Notes: generated from the sequence alone by a model not told the origin. A stretch of 64,000 nt of DNA from Symbiodinium kawagutii (GCA_009767595.1 VSDK01018320.1:133560-197559); one strand, 5' to 3'; shown: positions 33,367 through 45,736, numbered from the stretch's first letter. Translations and numbers: made by a program.

Positions 33367-33745
33367 ATTCATGGATAGAACGTACTATATATCAAAAAAT
33401 ATTATTCATGGATAGAACTATATATCATGAACTATTTTTCATGGATAGAACTATATATCATGAACTATTCTTCATGGATAGAACTATATATCATGAACTA
33501 TTTTTCGTGGATAGAACTATATATCATGAACTATTTTTCATGGATAGAACTATATATCATGAACCATTTTTCATGGATAGAACTATATATCATGAACCAT
33601 TTTTCATGGATAGAACTATATATCATAAACTATTCTTCATGGATAGAACTATATATCATAAACAATTATTCATGGATAGAACTATATGTCATGAACCATT
33701 CTTCATGGGTAGAACTATGTATAATGAACTATTATTCATGGATAG
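33367..33745. repeat. 33-bp minisatellite with open frames
   Basis: About eleven copies of a unit containing TTCATGGATAGAACTATATA and TCATGAACTATT. Because the unit is 33 bp, two plus frames stay open for 110-166 codons (repeat peptide MDRTIYHELFF). This is a consequence of the repeat length, not evidence of a gene: it lies in SET-gene intron 8 on the opposite strand. Confidence 0.92.
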
Positions 33746-34138
33746 ATGATTATGGATGAAGCAAGATTCTTGATGCTCGACAGCTCATGCAAGCCGCACG
33801 GCAGAAATTCTCGCTCCAGGACCCCAGTCCCACGATCAAGTTCTTGATGGCAAGCATCCCCTTTCAGCTGCTACAATATGAGCCCCCAACCACTTATAAG
33901 TTGGTTTATAACTAATCTAACTTGGGTTAACTACCAGTTACAAGGGTTATAACCCAACTGGGTAACTGCTGATCCCCATGACCGCATGATGACCGTGACC
34001 GTTGGATGACGGTCACTGCTACCTGCATGAGCTTTACCATGCAGAGCTACGACTTGGGGCAAGTTGCTATGGCGCGGTTCTGGATGTCGGAGATGACTCC
34101 CCGGTGTGCTTGGCCATCATTATTAGCCGTTGACAACT

Positions 34139-34237
34139 CTGGTTGGTGCTTTCAAACCCCTATGAAAAATGTTAGTCAACCAACCATTTGTTAATCATTA
34201 CTAGGGAAAATAGAAAATATTTGAAACCACCAGCTAG
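34139..34237. mobile_element. Family A inverted-repeat element
   Basis: CTGGTTGGTGCTTTCAAACC, TTAGTCAACCAACCATTTGT, TTTGAAACCACCAGCTAG. Confidence 0.88.
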
Positions 34238-35017
34238 AACTGGTATCTACCTACTATCACTACTGCTACCTGTTGTTGCGGCCCAATCTCTGGCCGCTCC
34301 AGAAACAGAAAGAACCAGCCAGGGACAAGTGACGATGCATCCAACTCAATGAAAACCCAGATCAAAGTCTTCACTTCCCTCATCCTGATGATGGCATGAT
34401 TATTCTGGGCCACTTTATCATTTCACACATCATCATGAGACACTAAGCATTAAGTATTCCTTTTATTCCTTATGAAGGTTGCAACTATTGTTCCCTGGTA
34501 TTGTTGATTCCTGACAATGGCACCGTCCACCGGCAATTGACCAGGGTTAAGCACGATACAAGTTTCCAGTTTTATCATTGCTTTTCCAACCTTTAAGATC
34601 CTTTCAGCAAAACTAACCATTGCTATGAACCATTACAAGTATCATTAACGATTGTGCTCAACCATAGCATTTAAGTATCATTATACTGATACCACCCCCA
34701 ACCAAGTGTGTCGATTCCATGTTCATCAACTTACCATCAAATAAACATAAATTCATCATTGCTAGCTCTGATTACATGTGTTAAAGCACCAATTGACCAT
34801 CAAACAACTTCCACCCAGGGGCCGTGACCACCAATCATCATAAGCCAAACCCATGACTCGATGGTCTCGTTTCCCAAAGGCAGGTTGATGGTGAATCAGC
34901 AGTTCTAGCTGGTTAACCAGAGTGATTGAACGGTCAACCAGTCGTGGATGTTAACTTGTTGCAACCAACTCGTTGGTTCACCAGTTGTGGATCTTATCAG
35001 CTGTTCATAGCTAGTTG

Positions 35018-35140
35018 GCTGTGGGTAACCCTTAGTCCCCCGGGTTCCCCCATCATCAACCATTGTTGTCCCTATGGAACTGTTGCTGAATCCTCCATTG
35101 GTTGATGAACTGCTTGACCCATAGCCATATATAGCTGGTA
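35018..35140. mobile_element. Family E inverted-repeat element
   Basis: TTGGCTGTGGGTAACCC ... CTGCTTGACCCATAGCCATA. Confidence 0.8.
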
Positions 35141-35268
35141 TAATGCCCCCTATTGTTGTTGGTTGTTATCTCCTATCATTAAGCATTAACCAGCTAGTTT
35201 ACCATCGTTGTTGGTTGGTCAAGTGCTTGACCCGGTCGCTCGCCAGTTGATGTGTCACTTCGCGCTAC

Positions 35269-35391
35269 CTGGTGACGAAGCCGCTGGCGCAGCGACAGGG
35301 CCCACCTCGGAATCCTCGCTTTCCGGGTCATCGATCTCCGTCAGAAGCCGCTGCATGCGCTGCCGTCGACGGTCGCTATGCGGATCTGCAG
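35269..35391 (-). CDS. SET-domain methyltransferase, exon 8
   Basis: Acceptor CTTCCGGCGGCAG, donor TCACCAG|GTAGCG. Reads ADPHSDRRRQRMQRLLTEID, DPESEDSEVGPVAAPAASSP. The S-D-x-R-R-x-x-x-x-x-L-L-x-x-I pattern right after the post-SET cysteines is characteristic of many fungal and protist single-SET proteins. An acidic linker follows. Two leading bases complete the codon left by exon 7, and phase 1 fits exon 9. Two plus frames here are open and look protein-like, but they are antisense to this one. Confidence 0.75.
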
Positions 35392-35732
35392 CTGCCGCCG
35401 GAAGTCGGTAAACGAAATGATGGAGGACTTGGATGGACGTGGGTAGTGGATGAAGGCAACATTCCTATGGTTAACACATGTCGACATGTTTGTTTTTCAG
35501 ATTTTTGTTTTTCCATAGTTCATGTTGCTTCTGATGTTGGTTAGTCAAGATGTTGATATGGTTGCCATGTGTCGCCATCGATTTTGGTTCAGAATATGAA
35601 ACATATTCGTCTTTGAAAAAATGGCTATCCCATGGGTTGATACTAGGATTCGATCATGATTCATTAAACAATCCTAAATATTGGGTTGAGATGAAAACGC
35701 AGTCGGTTGATATTTAAAACATACTATTCCCA

Positions 35733-35832
35733 TATTCTTCGAATTGCCATGAAGTAGTAGGCAACCAGCTGGTTTCTACCATTGTTGTTTGGAAGTGGTT
35801 ACCCACTAGAATGGGAACTGGAAGCACAGGGA
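35733..35832. mobile_element. Family D inverted-repeat element
   Basis: Left arm partly changed (TTCTTCGAATTGCCATGAAG), centre CAGCTGGTTTCTACCATTGT, end GGGAACTGGAAGCACAGGG. Confidence 0.82.
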
Positions 35833-36684
35833 TGGTATATAATTTAACACAAGTTTCAGATGGCTACCCTGTCATTGGAAATGGTGGTTTGGCGATATTT
35901 GATGACTACTAGTGGACAACCAACAACGATGATATCGGATTGGACTTCACCAACATTGTTGGTAATTTGGTTGAGAAACCAACAGGACTCATAGAAAAGG
36001 GATTGGCTTCGTCCATATTGCAGGTGATTCTGATAGTTAGGTTCGGGTGAAGGTGAAGGATGTTATTTGACCCATCTTCTACGAGGCAACAAGAAACTCC
36101 GACCCCCAAGATTCGTCAGTTTGGAAACCATAGAGACTGCTTCGGTGGGATCTGCATCAAAGGCTCGGTCAAACTATTCCTTTATCGAAAATTCATACAG
36201 AAACAGTCCTTGGTGGGATCTTTGAATTCAGCGGGCATAGTTGCGCCCAGCCAGGCGTCCTTGAAGATACTGCAATAAGAAATTGTAGAACAAGCCAATG
36301 CTTGAAATAAATAAAGCATGGTAAGCACACACACACACAAACCGGCAATCTTCTATGATGTCCACCGTTTCTGTTGTTTCCTGCATCACCTGATTACATT
36401 CACTCTCCTGCCACTCACATACCCTGCAATTGCTGAAAATTATCACGTTTAAAAACAAATAAGCCAACACATCGCAGCAGTGCTGTAAACTGAGTGCTGT
36501 AAGCCATATCAACATCCTGTAAGAATATGTAAGAATCGTTGAGCATTAGAAGATTCCAATCCAAACAATAGTTAGCATTATTAAACATCTATAGAGGTTT
36601 GGATATTTTTGGATTGTTACAAACCTCAAATGCTTATTGTTTAGCATTGAGCATTGGATAGTTAACCAGTCCAAACAATCTTAT

Positions 36685-36784
36685 CTGGTTGGTGGTTTCA
36701 ACCCCCATGAAAAATCTATTAGTCAACCAACCATTTGTTAATAATGACGAGTGAAAATAAAAGATGTTTGAAACCACCAACCAG
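36685..36784. mobile_element. Family A inverted-repeat element, near consensus
   Basis: CTGGTTGGTGGTTTCAACCC, TTAGTCAACCAACCATTTGT, TTTGAAACCACCAACCAG. In SET-gene intron 7, 150 bp from exon 7. Confidence 0.93.
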
Positions 36785-36934
36785 CAGTTGTTCAACCACT
36801 ATTGTTGCTTATTATCCCCTATGATTAACCATTATTAGCTGGTTATAACCCCTATAAAAACCCTTAGAAACCACCAACCCCTGACGAAGCGCATTGTTCA
36901 ACATCCGTGCGCAGCGCTGGCGTTAGCAGGTCGC

Positions 36935-36992
36935 CTCCCGCAGCGCAAGCAGGACATCCACAGGTGAAGCCCATCAAGGCTTGAAGCGTTTC
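36935..36992 (-). CDS. SET-domain methyltransferase, exon 7 (post-SET cysteines)
   Basis: Acceptor GCGCGGGTGCAG, donor GCGGGAG|GC (GC type). Reads ETLQALMGFTCGCPACAAG. GF-x-C-x-C-x2-C is the post-SET zinc cluster that, with the cysteine of NHSC, binds Zn and closes the lysine channel. The preceding RQ|ETLQALMGF helix is the standard R...L...(W/G)F lead-in. Joins exon 6 in phase 0 and exon 8 in phase 1. The open frame extends 5' (QQLLRHGARVQ), so an earlier acceptor at 37035 is conceivable but gives a worse alignment. Confidence 0.78.
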
Positions 36993-37134
36993 CTGCACCC
37001 GCGCGCCGTGTCGCAGAAGCTGCTGGGGCACTGGAGAGCTTTCACATGACGCTGGCACCAGGGGATCTCAGGATTTGTCATCTCAGGATTTGTCATCTTG
37101 AAGATCTAGATCATCAGATATCATTGGGGAACAT

Positions 37135-37232
37135 CTGGGTCTCAAGTCATAGGGGACCCCCAAATCAGCCAATTCGAAGAATTTTTGGGGATGAACCCAC
37201 CAATCTGGGGTGTCCCATCTTATAAGAAACCC
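37135..37232. mobile_element. Family B element, diverged
   Basis: GGGTCTCAAGTCATAGGGGA, CCCCCAAATCAGCC, TAAGAAACCCCCAT. In the 690-bp intron 6. Confidence 0.75.
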
Positions 37233-37682
37233 CCATTATCTTGCGGCAAATTCACGGTTTGTTTTCCCGCTTTCGGCCGCCCACATCCCCAGAATGTTCA
37301 TTGGTTGATGCCAAGAGCCCACTTTCGGTTGACTATCCACAGGTGCCATTTCTCAGAAATGCGACCCTCCAAAGCCAAGTCCTTACCCACTCATGAGCGG
37401 AATGGCAGAAAACCATTATTGGATCGCTAGTCTGCTGCCCGTGAACATCCCGAACACTGAAACGCACTGAAGCAAACAGAAATATGTTTTACCCGGATGA
37501 ACCAGGCATGTTTGGTATCTGTGCTTCCACATCTTTGTTGATATCCCACATATCTACACGGGAATGATCACATATGGAGTGCGGTGGTACCCCCATCAGA
37601 AAGACATCCACCGCCACGTCAAGAAACCCTAGGGATGACAAGGTTTCAATCCCATGGCAGGGCTACCAGCTGGTCTGCCAGC

Positions 37683-37751
37683 CTGGCGTTGCTGCGTTGG
37701 CATGCGCACATCCTGGTAGTAGATGCAGAGCTCTTGGCCCGCGGCAATTTC
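37683..37751 (-). CDS. SET-domain methyltransferase, exon 6 (GQEL motif)
   Basis: Twenty-three codons, phase 0 at both ends: EIAAGQELCIYYQDVRMPTQ plus QRQ. I-x-x-G-x-E-L-x-I-x-Y is the C-terminal SET motif; the final tyrosine pair contributes to the active site and cofactor pocket. Joined to exon 5 it gives VVLQL-EIAAGQEL, the same spacing as VVAxRDIxxGEEL in the family. The 3' splice site is CGACTGAG (short tract). The 5' splice site is CGCCAG|GC, a GC donor. Confidence 0.78.
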
Positions 37752-38321
37752 CTCAGTCGAATCTGCCAGTACTTGTCATAGATATCTCAGAGTTACTCAC
37801 AGCTACATCAGCTTTACATCCTTCAAAATCGTTGAGACACCTCAAATACGTTTGTTTTTATCTCATACCACAGAATCTCATACATTTTGGCATCCTTCAA
37901 AATCTTCAAGACCCCGCAAAATCGTTATCACCAAGTCTCGGGAGATCATTTTTTTCGGTCCAAATGTAGGATCATGTTACCCATATTGACCTCGTGGACT
38001 GTGGTTCACTCTGTCATTGAAATGACCATCATTGCAATTAATTAACATGTTTCACCTGGTTGATATCATATTTTGTGAATTCACCTCACTTAACTTAGCT
38101 CAAATGATGGGTGTAGTGTATGGCAAGATGACAACACGATCCAATGCATGTATGATGACTGACTATGCTATGAGGGTATCATATCATCGTAAACCATCCC
38201 GACGTGGGACTTACTATGTAGTGAGATGCCCAAACAAATTGTATTGGTAAGTGGTCCGTGAATAAACTGTCCAACCCCAAAGAACTGAGGTGGTTTGCAG
38301 GAACTGCATCTAGCATGAAAG

Positions 38322-38448
38322 CATATGGCTGTGGGTCAAAAGGCCGTACCCCTGGTTCCCGTATCATCGACCATTGTTTCCTTTATTACTGTTGGTCATT
38401 ATCCCCCATGAAATTGGTTGGTTAATATTGACTTATATAGCCATATAT
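38322..38448. mobile_element. Family E inverted-repeat element
   Basis: CATATGGCTGTGGGTCAAAA ... ATTGACTTATATAGCCATAT. Confidence 0.82.
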
Positions 38449-39301
38449 AGCTGGTATATCCCCTATAGTTGCTAGTTGTTATCCCCTATTATTAACCATT
38501 AACCATGTAGTTAACCATGGTTATAGCCATACAGAAACTGTCGAATCGCTATGACCCCTACCCTGTTCCTGGATAAGGGACTAAGCCCATCGGAAAGGCA
38601 AGTCAACATCAGCACCACCGCGCCAGGACACGCACCCGGCATAGACCTGCAACATGCCTGTGGCAACCGACGCCGTTTCTCCATGACAATGTTGCAGAAT
38701 GATACCAAGGAAGTATACTTCTTTATATGTATATACATATAGCATACACATAACATATGAACAGTCATTGTATGCACGAAGAATCAAACATCACACAGTG
38801 TAAACAATATGTGTTGATGAATGTCTAATATGATATGCGTTTATGCGTTTATAAATACAAGGAACGAAAACAAGTGACGAGTACCCCCGCGTGGCTCCAG
38901 TTTGTCTCCACCCTCGCACACAAAATCAGCGGGTGTTCCAGCTGTTCTGTCATGACTTTGTCCTAAACTCCTAGAGCTAGATCCATTCATAACCTTTGCT
39001 GATATCTATTTATGAGTTATGACCCACAACTGTTTAGTTGTTTCTAGCTATTGTCATCCATTGTCACTATAATATTAACTCTGCCTATCGTTATCTTAGT
39101 CACGCAGTATATAGATGCTTTGTTGTGGATATAATTCATTGATTTGCTCGCCAGCTGATCCTAAGTTGGGGCGCGCTTTGAAACTTCGTCAACAAATGTG
39201 CGGCCAAAGGGATGCTTCGGATTGAAGAACCATGCTTTTCCACCAGCAAATCGGTACCCAGTTGCCATGACTGATCATGATTGTCAAGCCGCTGCTGTTC
39301 C

Positions 39302-39399
39302 CTACCCTTCCAGTTACCTCTATAGTAGGTAACCAGCTGGTTTCTACCATTGCCTTTTAGGGTTGGTTACCTACTATAAAGGTAACTGGAAGGCTAGGG
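39302..39399. mobile_element. Family D inverted-repeat element
   Basis: CCCTACCCTTCCAGTTACCT ... AAAGGTAACTGGAAGGCTAG. Symmetric GTAGGTAACC/GGTTACCTAC inner arms. Confidence 0.9.
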
Positions 39400-40313
39400 G
39401 TTGGTATCAAGCCATCTGAGAAGAAGCTACCAGTGCTCAGGTGGCCAAGTTGCCCATGCTTGAGATCTATACGAACAGCTGCGGTTCGCTAATGGCGGAA
39501 CGTGAATTTCCAGATCGCGTTCAGCCACGTCCCCAGTGTGTACCCAGTCATCATGTCTGGCGACCCGACTGTTAAACTGCTGTTGGCAGCTGTGGGTGCC
39601 GCCTGCTTCCTGCTAAAAATCCATGAATGACCAAACTAGCCGGGCCTTTGTTGGGATGTTTATCCATTCGATTGTAATTAATGGGTATGATAATGTATTA
39701 TAGATAATAATTAGATAATGACCCACACCCATATGCGAGTGAATAGGTCATAGTCAAATAACAATTGCAGATTCGTTCGATGTCGTTCGGATTCCCAGAG
39801 ATTGGTATACTTATTTTAAGCGCGATCCGTTTCAGTCATGCTGGTAGCAACTGATTCCCGGTGGCCAAACAAAAAACCATGCGATGGGTGCGTTGGTGGT
39901 GATAGTTCTATCTAACGAGTCAGCTGGTAAGCTGGTCAATCAAATGGACCACCGCCAGCCGGTATCTTGGGATGGATATTTTTCCCATACGGGAGTCCTA
40001 ATATGAGGTAAGCCGAAGCTGCTAAGGAACCCCTCAAGAAATCTCAAGAATATGTGCATAAGACGATAAGAGTGCTTTTGTTGGAGTTCAGGGGGCAGAT
40101 TCCAGACGGTCTATCAGGGATGAAACAAACCTTCAAGAGAGCTTATGTGCAGGCACCAGTTTCACATGGATCCCTGATTCCCCAACCATCATGCTCCAAA
40201 TCACCAGAACTTTGTGCTTCGAAACTAGAAGCGATCAGCTTCACCATCACTTCACCAGACCATCATTCCACCACCATCACCCTCAGCTTCGCCCATCATC
40301 CATCATCTTCGAC

Positions 40314-40416
40314 CAGCTGAAGCACCACCAGCTCCAGCTGCCCGCCTTCGCGATCGTCCCAGCTGATTTCGCAGTTGGGAACGCACGAGTGGTTGAAGCG
40401 GCTCAGCTCCAGGTAT
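40314..40416 (-). CDS. SET-domain methyltransferase, exon 5 (NHSC motif)
   Basis: Acceptor CCGCCTCGCAG, one leading base, then YLELSRFNHSCVPNCEISWD, DREGGQLELVVLQL, donor CAGCTG|GTCGAA in phase 0. R-F-N-H-S-C-x-P-N is the diagnostic S-adenosylmethionine-binding and active-site motif of SET domains. The strand pair after it (CEISW...LELVV) also fits the fold. An in-frame upstream acceptor at 40469 would add MLRWELGRTGEAPPRR but would not match the phase of exon 4. This exon alone makes the family assignment secure. Confidence 0.88.
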
Positions 40417-41063
40417 CTGCGAGGCGGCGCTTCCCCCGTTCGGCCAAGCTCCCAACGAAGCATGGGAGCTGGATGGAAAACTGTTGGCGCTACCCAGATG
40501 GGTTTCTATGAACATAAACCATTGGTGTGTAACCAGTGGTGACTAACCATATGTTTAACCATAGTACAACCATTGGTTTGGGTTAATCTAATATATATAA
40601 CTATAACCCTATGGTTTTGCTATCCATTGACCGTATACTGATATACTGTATGTTGTGTTCCATTATACGCTTCCTACTCACCATGTTTGTGATATCTATT
40701 GCCTATTGCTGTACAATATTTCCAGGTTTCTACCAAGCTGGAGGCAAAAGAAACACCTTTTTTGATAGGTCAACTAGCTGTAAAGGGGGATTTCCCACTT
40801 ACAAACATGTGCAGCCATGGCCATGACATGATGGTTTCATAATCATTACCGGCTCAGGGATTCTGATTCACTCAGCCGGCACAATCAAACTAACCAACAA
40901 ACAACTTCAACCAATCAGCAAACTGAATGAGAGCGATGAATCACCGATCTGACCTGCATCCCCGGGTTCCTTTAATCATCAAACGTTGCGGGGATCCACT
41001 TACCTGGTCAAGGTATAAGGCAGTGTCCACTGAGAAGTGTGCAACAATTAAAAAGCCAGCCCT

Positions 41064-41169
41064 GTGCTTCCAGGCTTCCATTATGGTAGGCAACCAACCC
41101 GAAACAACAATGGTAGAAACCAGCAAACCGGTAACCTACGATAATGTATACCGATAACTGGAAGCATAG
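41064..41169. mobile_element. Family D inverted-repeat element
   Basis: CCCTGTGCTTCCAGGCTTCC, centre ACAACAATGGTAGAAACCAG, end CGATAACTGGAAGCATAGG. Confidence 0.85.
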
Positions 41170-41511
41170 GCCAATGCCGCTGGGAGCATCAGTCGAGTCC
41201 CAGTGTGGATTGGCACGACTTCATCTCAACAGCCTTGCGAACGAGCATAACTTGCTATAGCTCTTGCTTCATCATAAACACTGTTGCTCATCCAATTCAG
41301 CAATCAAAGTGGTTAGCAGTTGAGAACCCTAGTGATTATGATGTAGGGCAACAGTTCAGCCCTTCAATACGCGGCTCTGACATTGCGCATTTGGAGCGGT
41401 TGATATCTCCCAGCAAACCATGTATCGTCGCCCATATCGACTACTCTTGGCATCGTCGCCAACGAGATCTATATTGGGTCCTGATTCAGTCACCTAAAAG
41501 GCAATAGCAAA

Positions 41512-41637
41512 TGGCTATGGGTCACCCAGTCAAGCAGTTAACCAACCAACTTACATGGGGGATAATCACCAACAACTCCATAGGGAAAACGATGGTTAAT
41601 GATGGGGGAACCTGGGTACAGGGTTTTGACCCATAGC
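41512..41637. mobile_element. Family E inverted-repeat element
   Basis: ATGGCTATGGGTCACCC ... GGGTTTTGACCCATAGCCA, with GTCAAGCAGTTAACCAACCA near the left arm. Confidence 0.82.
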
Positions 41638-44165
41638 CAAATCGAGTCTGCCAAAACATTGTGCCTTTTCGAACATTGTTGGTTGCTCTTATGTGCTGGG
41701 ATTGACCTCATCCAAAACCATGAATCTTGACATCATCCTGTGACAGTGACATGCCGCCGTACCATCAAGCTGGTTGTCAAAACATTTTCTTGTCGGTAAA
41801 AATGATTATCCAGAATCAATCCAGCAGGTCCACATCGATTTGCTACACGAACTGCAGCTACCAAATGATATCCTGATATCATTGGTGCATCTCCAATATG
41901 TCTAGTCACCAACCAACATCCACCCAATGGGTTCCTAATCGACAATGACACGGTATTAGCTGAAAACTAGCTCTTCAACAACCGACTAAGTAACCAACCA
42001 TCTAATTAAACTAACTAACCAACCATCCAACCAACGATCTCCAGCCCCAAGCGCCGCGCCAGGGCCGCCATTGCTCCAAGCAGCATCACTCGAGCATCGT
42101 CTTCATCCTCGAAGGGACTCAGCGGCTCACCCGCTTGAAAACCTGAAGGAAGCTGATGGATTTAAAAAACAAGGTGGTTTCCCAATGGTGTTGTAGCGGA
42201 TAATCATGATTCATAGGGGATCTTAATCAACAATCGTGAGGAAATACCAACCATATATGATGGTTTCTGAAATTAGGGGTAACCCCCTATAATAAGCAAC
42301 AATAACCAATGGTTGCAAAATGGCGATAAAAAAGGAAGATAGTCACCGACAACAATGGTTAAACAAATACTGTATGATGGTTAAACAAATACTGTATGAT
42401 GGTTTCCTAAAGTAAGAAAACCAAACAATGGTTGGTTGATTCCTATGAATGACCATTAATAAATCAGAAAGGGGCGTCACCAGGGCCCACAATTTACACA
42501 CATGTGTGTTCTCATGGCTTTTCCTATATTTGGTTCAGAGACTGCTTCACAAATCTTATGATTTCCTAGTTGAGTTTTTTATCATTCAATTATCTTTACT
42601 GTAATCAATCCCGGATCCTCTCTTCAGTGGTTCTTGGGGGTTCAAGGTGTCAAGGGGTCTTGGGGCGGGTGGTCGGACAAAAAGAGCCTGGAAAAATTAA
42701 ACAAAATGTCCAAATTGTTTTTTTTTCGACCGCCCTCCTTCCAGGGGTCACATCGAACCCTATTGGGGAGCCAAGGCTCAATGTTGTGAATCCTGCACTT
42801 TTAATGTTTTTCTACCTTTTGGTATTCTTAGAATATCTCATTCCCTCTCCAATATCACAAATGGCTCACCAGAAAGAAAAAATTGTAGAGTGCCTTTCGG
42901 AAATTTGTGGGTAAACCATGAAGAAACCCAAGGGCGAAAGCACCTAACAGTGTAGGAAAATCAAAGAAATTATTGCATGATGAAATGTGTCGATATTATT
43001 GAGGGGTAGCTTAGAATTTGGACCGGAAATAAAGGATATCCTACCACAAAGGTTAAGCTGTTAACAAGAGTCTGTAATAGTATGTGCATAGATTGGCGCC
43101 ATATGGAAAAAGCGTGTGCACAGCATAGGGGGAATAAACATATTTTGAAGAAAACATATCTTTAGAATGGTTTGCGGCGAATGTGGTGGTGAAAAATTAT
43201 TGATAGCTCAAGCATAGGAAAGCATAGCCAATTTTTCGAATAGACAATCAACACAAAAAGGAAACCCACAGAAAAAAATGAAAAACCGTGAAAGCTTGCA
43301 ATCATTATCCTTGAAATTCCAAATCAAAGTTAGTGGTGGCATTGCAAATTTTCTACTCTGGAAATCACATGAAAAAAATTTGGGGTAGAATGGGAAAAGA
43401 AAGCTTTGAAATGACAACAGAAACAAATACATAAATACACTACCAGGATAACAAATGGCTACATCACCGCGAAAAAGCTTAGGGAAATTCGAGGAATAAT
43501 CATATGGGTGAATTATGGGGTATTTTAAACTAGCTATAAGCGAGCAAAAAATATGCAGCTAAAGGTAAGACCACAAAAAAGTATTCAATACCTTTTGCCC
43601 AAAACAAAACCATGACCGAATAAACCCAACTATATACATATACATTGACAAGTTTCTAAAAAGCAAGAAACATATACACTGAAGTTAAACATTTGAAGCA
43701 AAAAAATTGAACAACTTTTCGAGCGGTTGTAAATCTGCAGATCAGCAACAGCCAAGGCGCTCCAATTCCAACCCCAGAGGAGCGGAATTTGTGAATGAGC
43801 ATGGTTTTCGCCATGTTTAGAGTTTCACTAACTGCATTCCTGAAGCATTTGCGCACGAACTTGACTGCGACATGTCCTGATCACCTTCAATACTTCATCA
43901 TTGCAATGGTGCTAAGAATGCTGTTGGTGATTCCATCACCATTTACCTACATCTCACGCAGCGATCAACATCGCCGATCATCAAGGCAAATCACCCAGCA
44001 GGTTTGCTGTTAAGAACCTCCCCTGCAGTAGTGTCCAGGATCTTGACAAGATATGGGCGCCTAGGTAGGTTGCACGCTGAATACCTTTGAGCTGGCAACG
44101 CCTGGGAGTTTTCTGCTTAGTGGGGATCATCAAGCAACAACAGTCCTAGCATGCCAAACAAATGA

Positions 44166-44580
44166 GAGATGGACTGAGATGGATTGATTGATTGACCGAT
44201 GGATTGACTGATTGACCAGGGGATTGACTGATTGACCGATTGGTTGATTGATTGGATTCACTGATTGATTGACTGATTGAGTGGTTGATTGATTGAATGA
44301 TTGGTTGAATGGTTGACCAATGGATTGATGGACTGATGGACGGATTGATAGATTTGATGGGTTGATGGGTTGGTGGATTGGTTGATTGATGGATTGATGG
44401 ATTGATTGATTGGTTGGTTGGTTGATTGGTTGATCGGTTGCCCGATGGATGGATTGATGGATTGATGGAATGATTGATGGATTGATGGGTTGATGGATTG
44501 ATTGACTGATTGACTGATTGACTACTTGAGTGATTGACTGATTGATTGATTGATTGATTGATCCATTGACTGATTGGTTC

Positions 44581-44621
<41 letters not shown>

Positions 44622-44688
44622 CTGATTGATTGATTGGTTCTGTCATGGATTGACTGATTGACCGATGGATTGACTGATTGAAATGGCG
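44166..44688. repeat. TGAT/TTGA tetranucleotide array
   Basis: More than 500 bp of GATTGATTGACTGATTGGTT-type sequence. The minus frames read endless NQSINQSINQP. These long frames are repeat translations. Confidence 0.95.
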
Positions 44689-44713
44689 GCGTAACGATGA
44701 GCTTCGATGATAC

Positions 44714-44855
44714 TTTGCTCATTGATTTTTCGCGCTCTTTCTCCTCTCGGGCTTCCCTTGCTGCTTTTTCCTTATGGATGGGACGATTTGGCTCATACTG
44801 CTTCAACAATGCGGCGCAAATCAGGGGCGGGGCCTCGACCGAAGCCTTGGCGGGA
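44714..44855 (-). CDS. Candidate coiled-coil exon within the block
   Basis: After TTTGAAACAG, one leading base, then PAKASVEAPPLICAALLKQY, EPNRPIHKEKAAREAREEKE, REKSMSK, with donor AGCAAA|GTATCA in phase 0. The alternation of R, E, K and A indicates a charged helix. It cannot be spliced into the SET gene: start phase fits exon 4, but end phase does not fit exon 5. It is therefore a fragment of another gene or of the inserted element. Confidence 0.4.
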
Positions 44856-45736
44856 CTGTTTCAAATTCACCCAAACTGCTATCCTGTTGAAGTGGGGCTG
44901 GAGGACGGCGGGGGAGACTTGTAGCGGCTACAAGCGCTCACGTGCCAAAATCCCTCCGCGCTGACCGGGTCATTGTGAGGCACTGGCGGCTCAAACAACA
45001 ACGAGTATACTCACATCTATGCACAAGACACGGAATGCGCTATGCCAACAGCCACACAAACACAAGCACGCAAAAAGGCTACCGATAATATATTCTCTGT
45101 GTTCATATTTGAAGGCACCGGTGCAAGCATGCAATATGAATGCCTGAGCGAGTGAATGCGTGAGTATGTGAAAGCATGCAAGAGTGCCTGCATGTGTGTG
45201 TGTATATTTGTCTGTCAGGGTCTCTGTGGCATGCCCACGCGCAGCCGAACACCTGAGAGGAGCCAGGGCAACCTGTCGATCCTGGGCGGCCAGCCAAGCA
45301 ACTGAAAGCCAACAACCCGCATGTGCTCACACAGCAAACTGTCCCCAAACAGCGCAAGAACTGGGGCCTCGAAACAAAACGCCTCACACAGGAAATCGTC
45401 GTCATGAGAATGACGCAGGCGCTCCACTCATGATCTCTTGGCGTTGCAAACTCTTTGATCCGGCCCAGGCAAAGGTGAGGCAATTGTGCTCTAAAATGTC
45501 GTACTCCTGGTGCATGGCAGCCGCAGCAAGAATTATTCAGCTAACTCTGGATAGACTTGCAAGACTTAAATGTGGCGCTGTGACTTTGCTTCCGCTTCAC
45601 ACGCTTCCCAGTTTGATCTTCACCGTATCGTAGCCGACAACCCGGACTCGTTGGCCAAACCACGTATCTGTGCGGCATTTGGACTCCTGGGGTCTGATGA
45701 ATAACACTGCATGACCGTGATACCTGGCATGGCAAA

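Larger units (their letters stand above)
40420..42479. other. Intron 4, right-hand part before the unusual block
   Basis: Family D copy 41064-41169 and family E copy 41512-41637. A partial family B end lies at 42255 (GATGGTTTCTGAAATTAGGG). No exon joins the SET chain here. Confidence 0.55.

Noticed and set aside
35208..35544. Two overlapping plus frames of 67 and 90 codons, one with a good GTAAAC donor
   Set aside because: Antisense to exon 8, which carries the SDRRRQRM segment expected right after the post-SET cysteines.
38555..39600. Minus islands in SET-gene intron 5 (GYRFAGGKAWFFNPKHPFGR; SSLTVGSPDMMTGYTLGTWL; SVATGMLQVYAGCVSWRGGA)
   Set aside because: Protein-like, but exons 5 and 6 already join with correct SET spacing and phase. 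They show how easily such islands look coding, or they are captured fragments.
44130..44646. Overlapping 150- and 166-codon minus frames rich in NQSI
   Set aside because: Pure translation of a TGAT tetranucleotide array; no codon bias and no conserved sequence outside the repeat.
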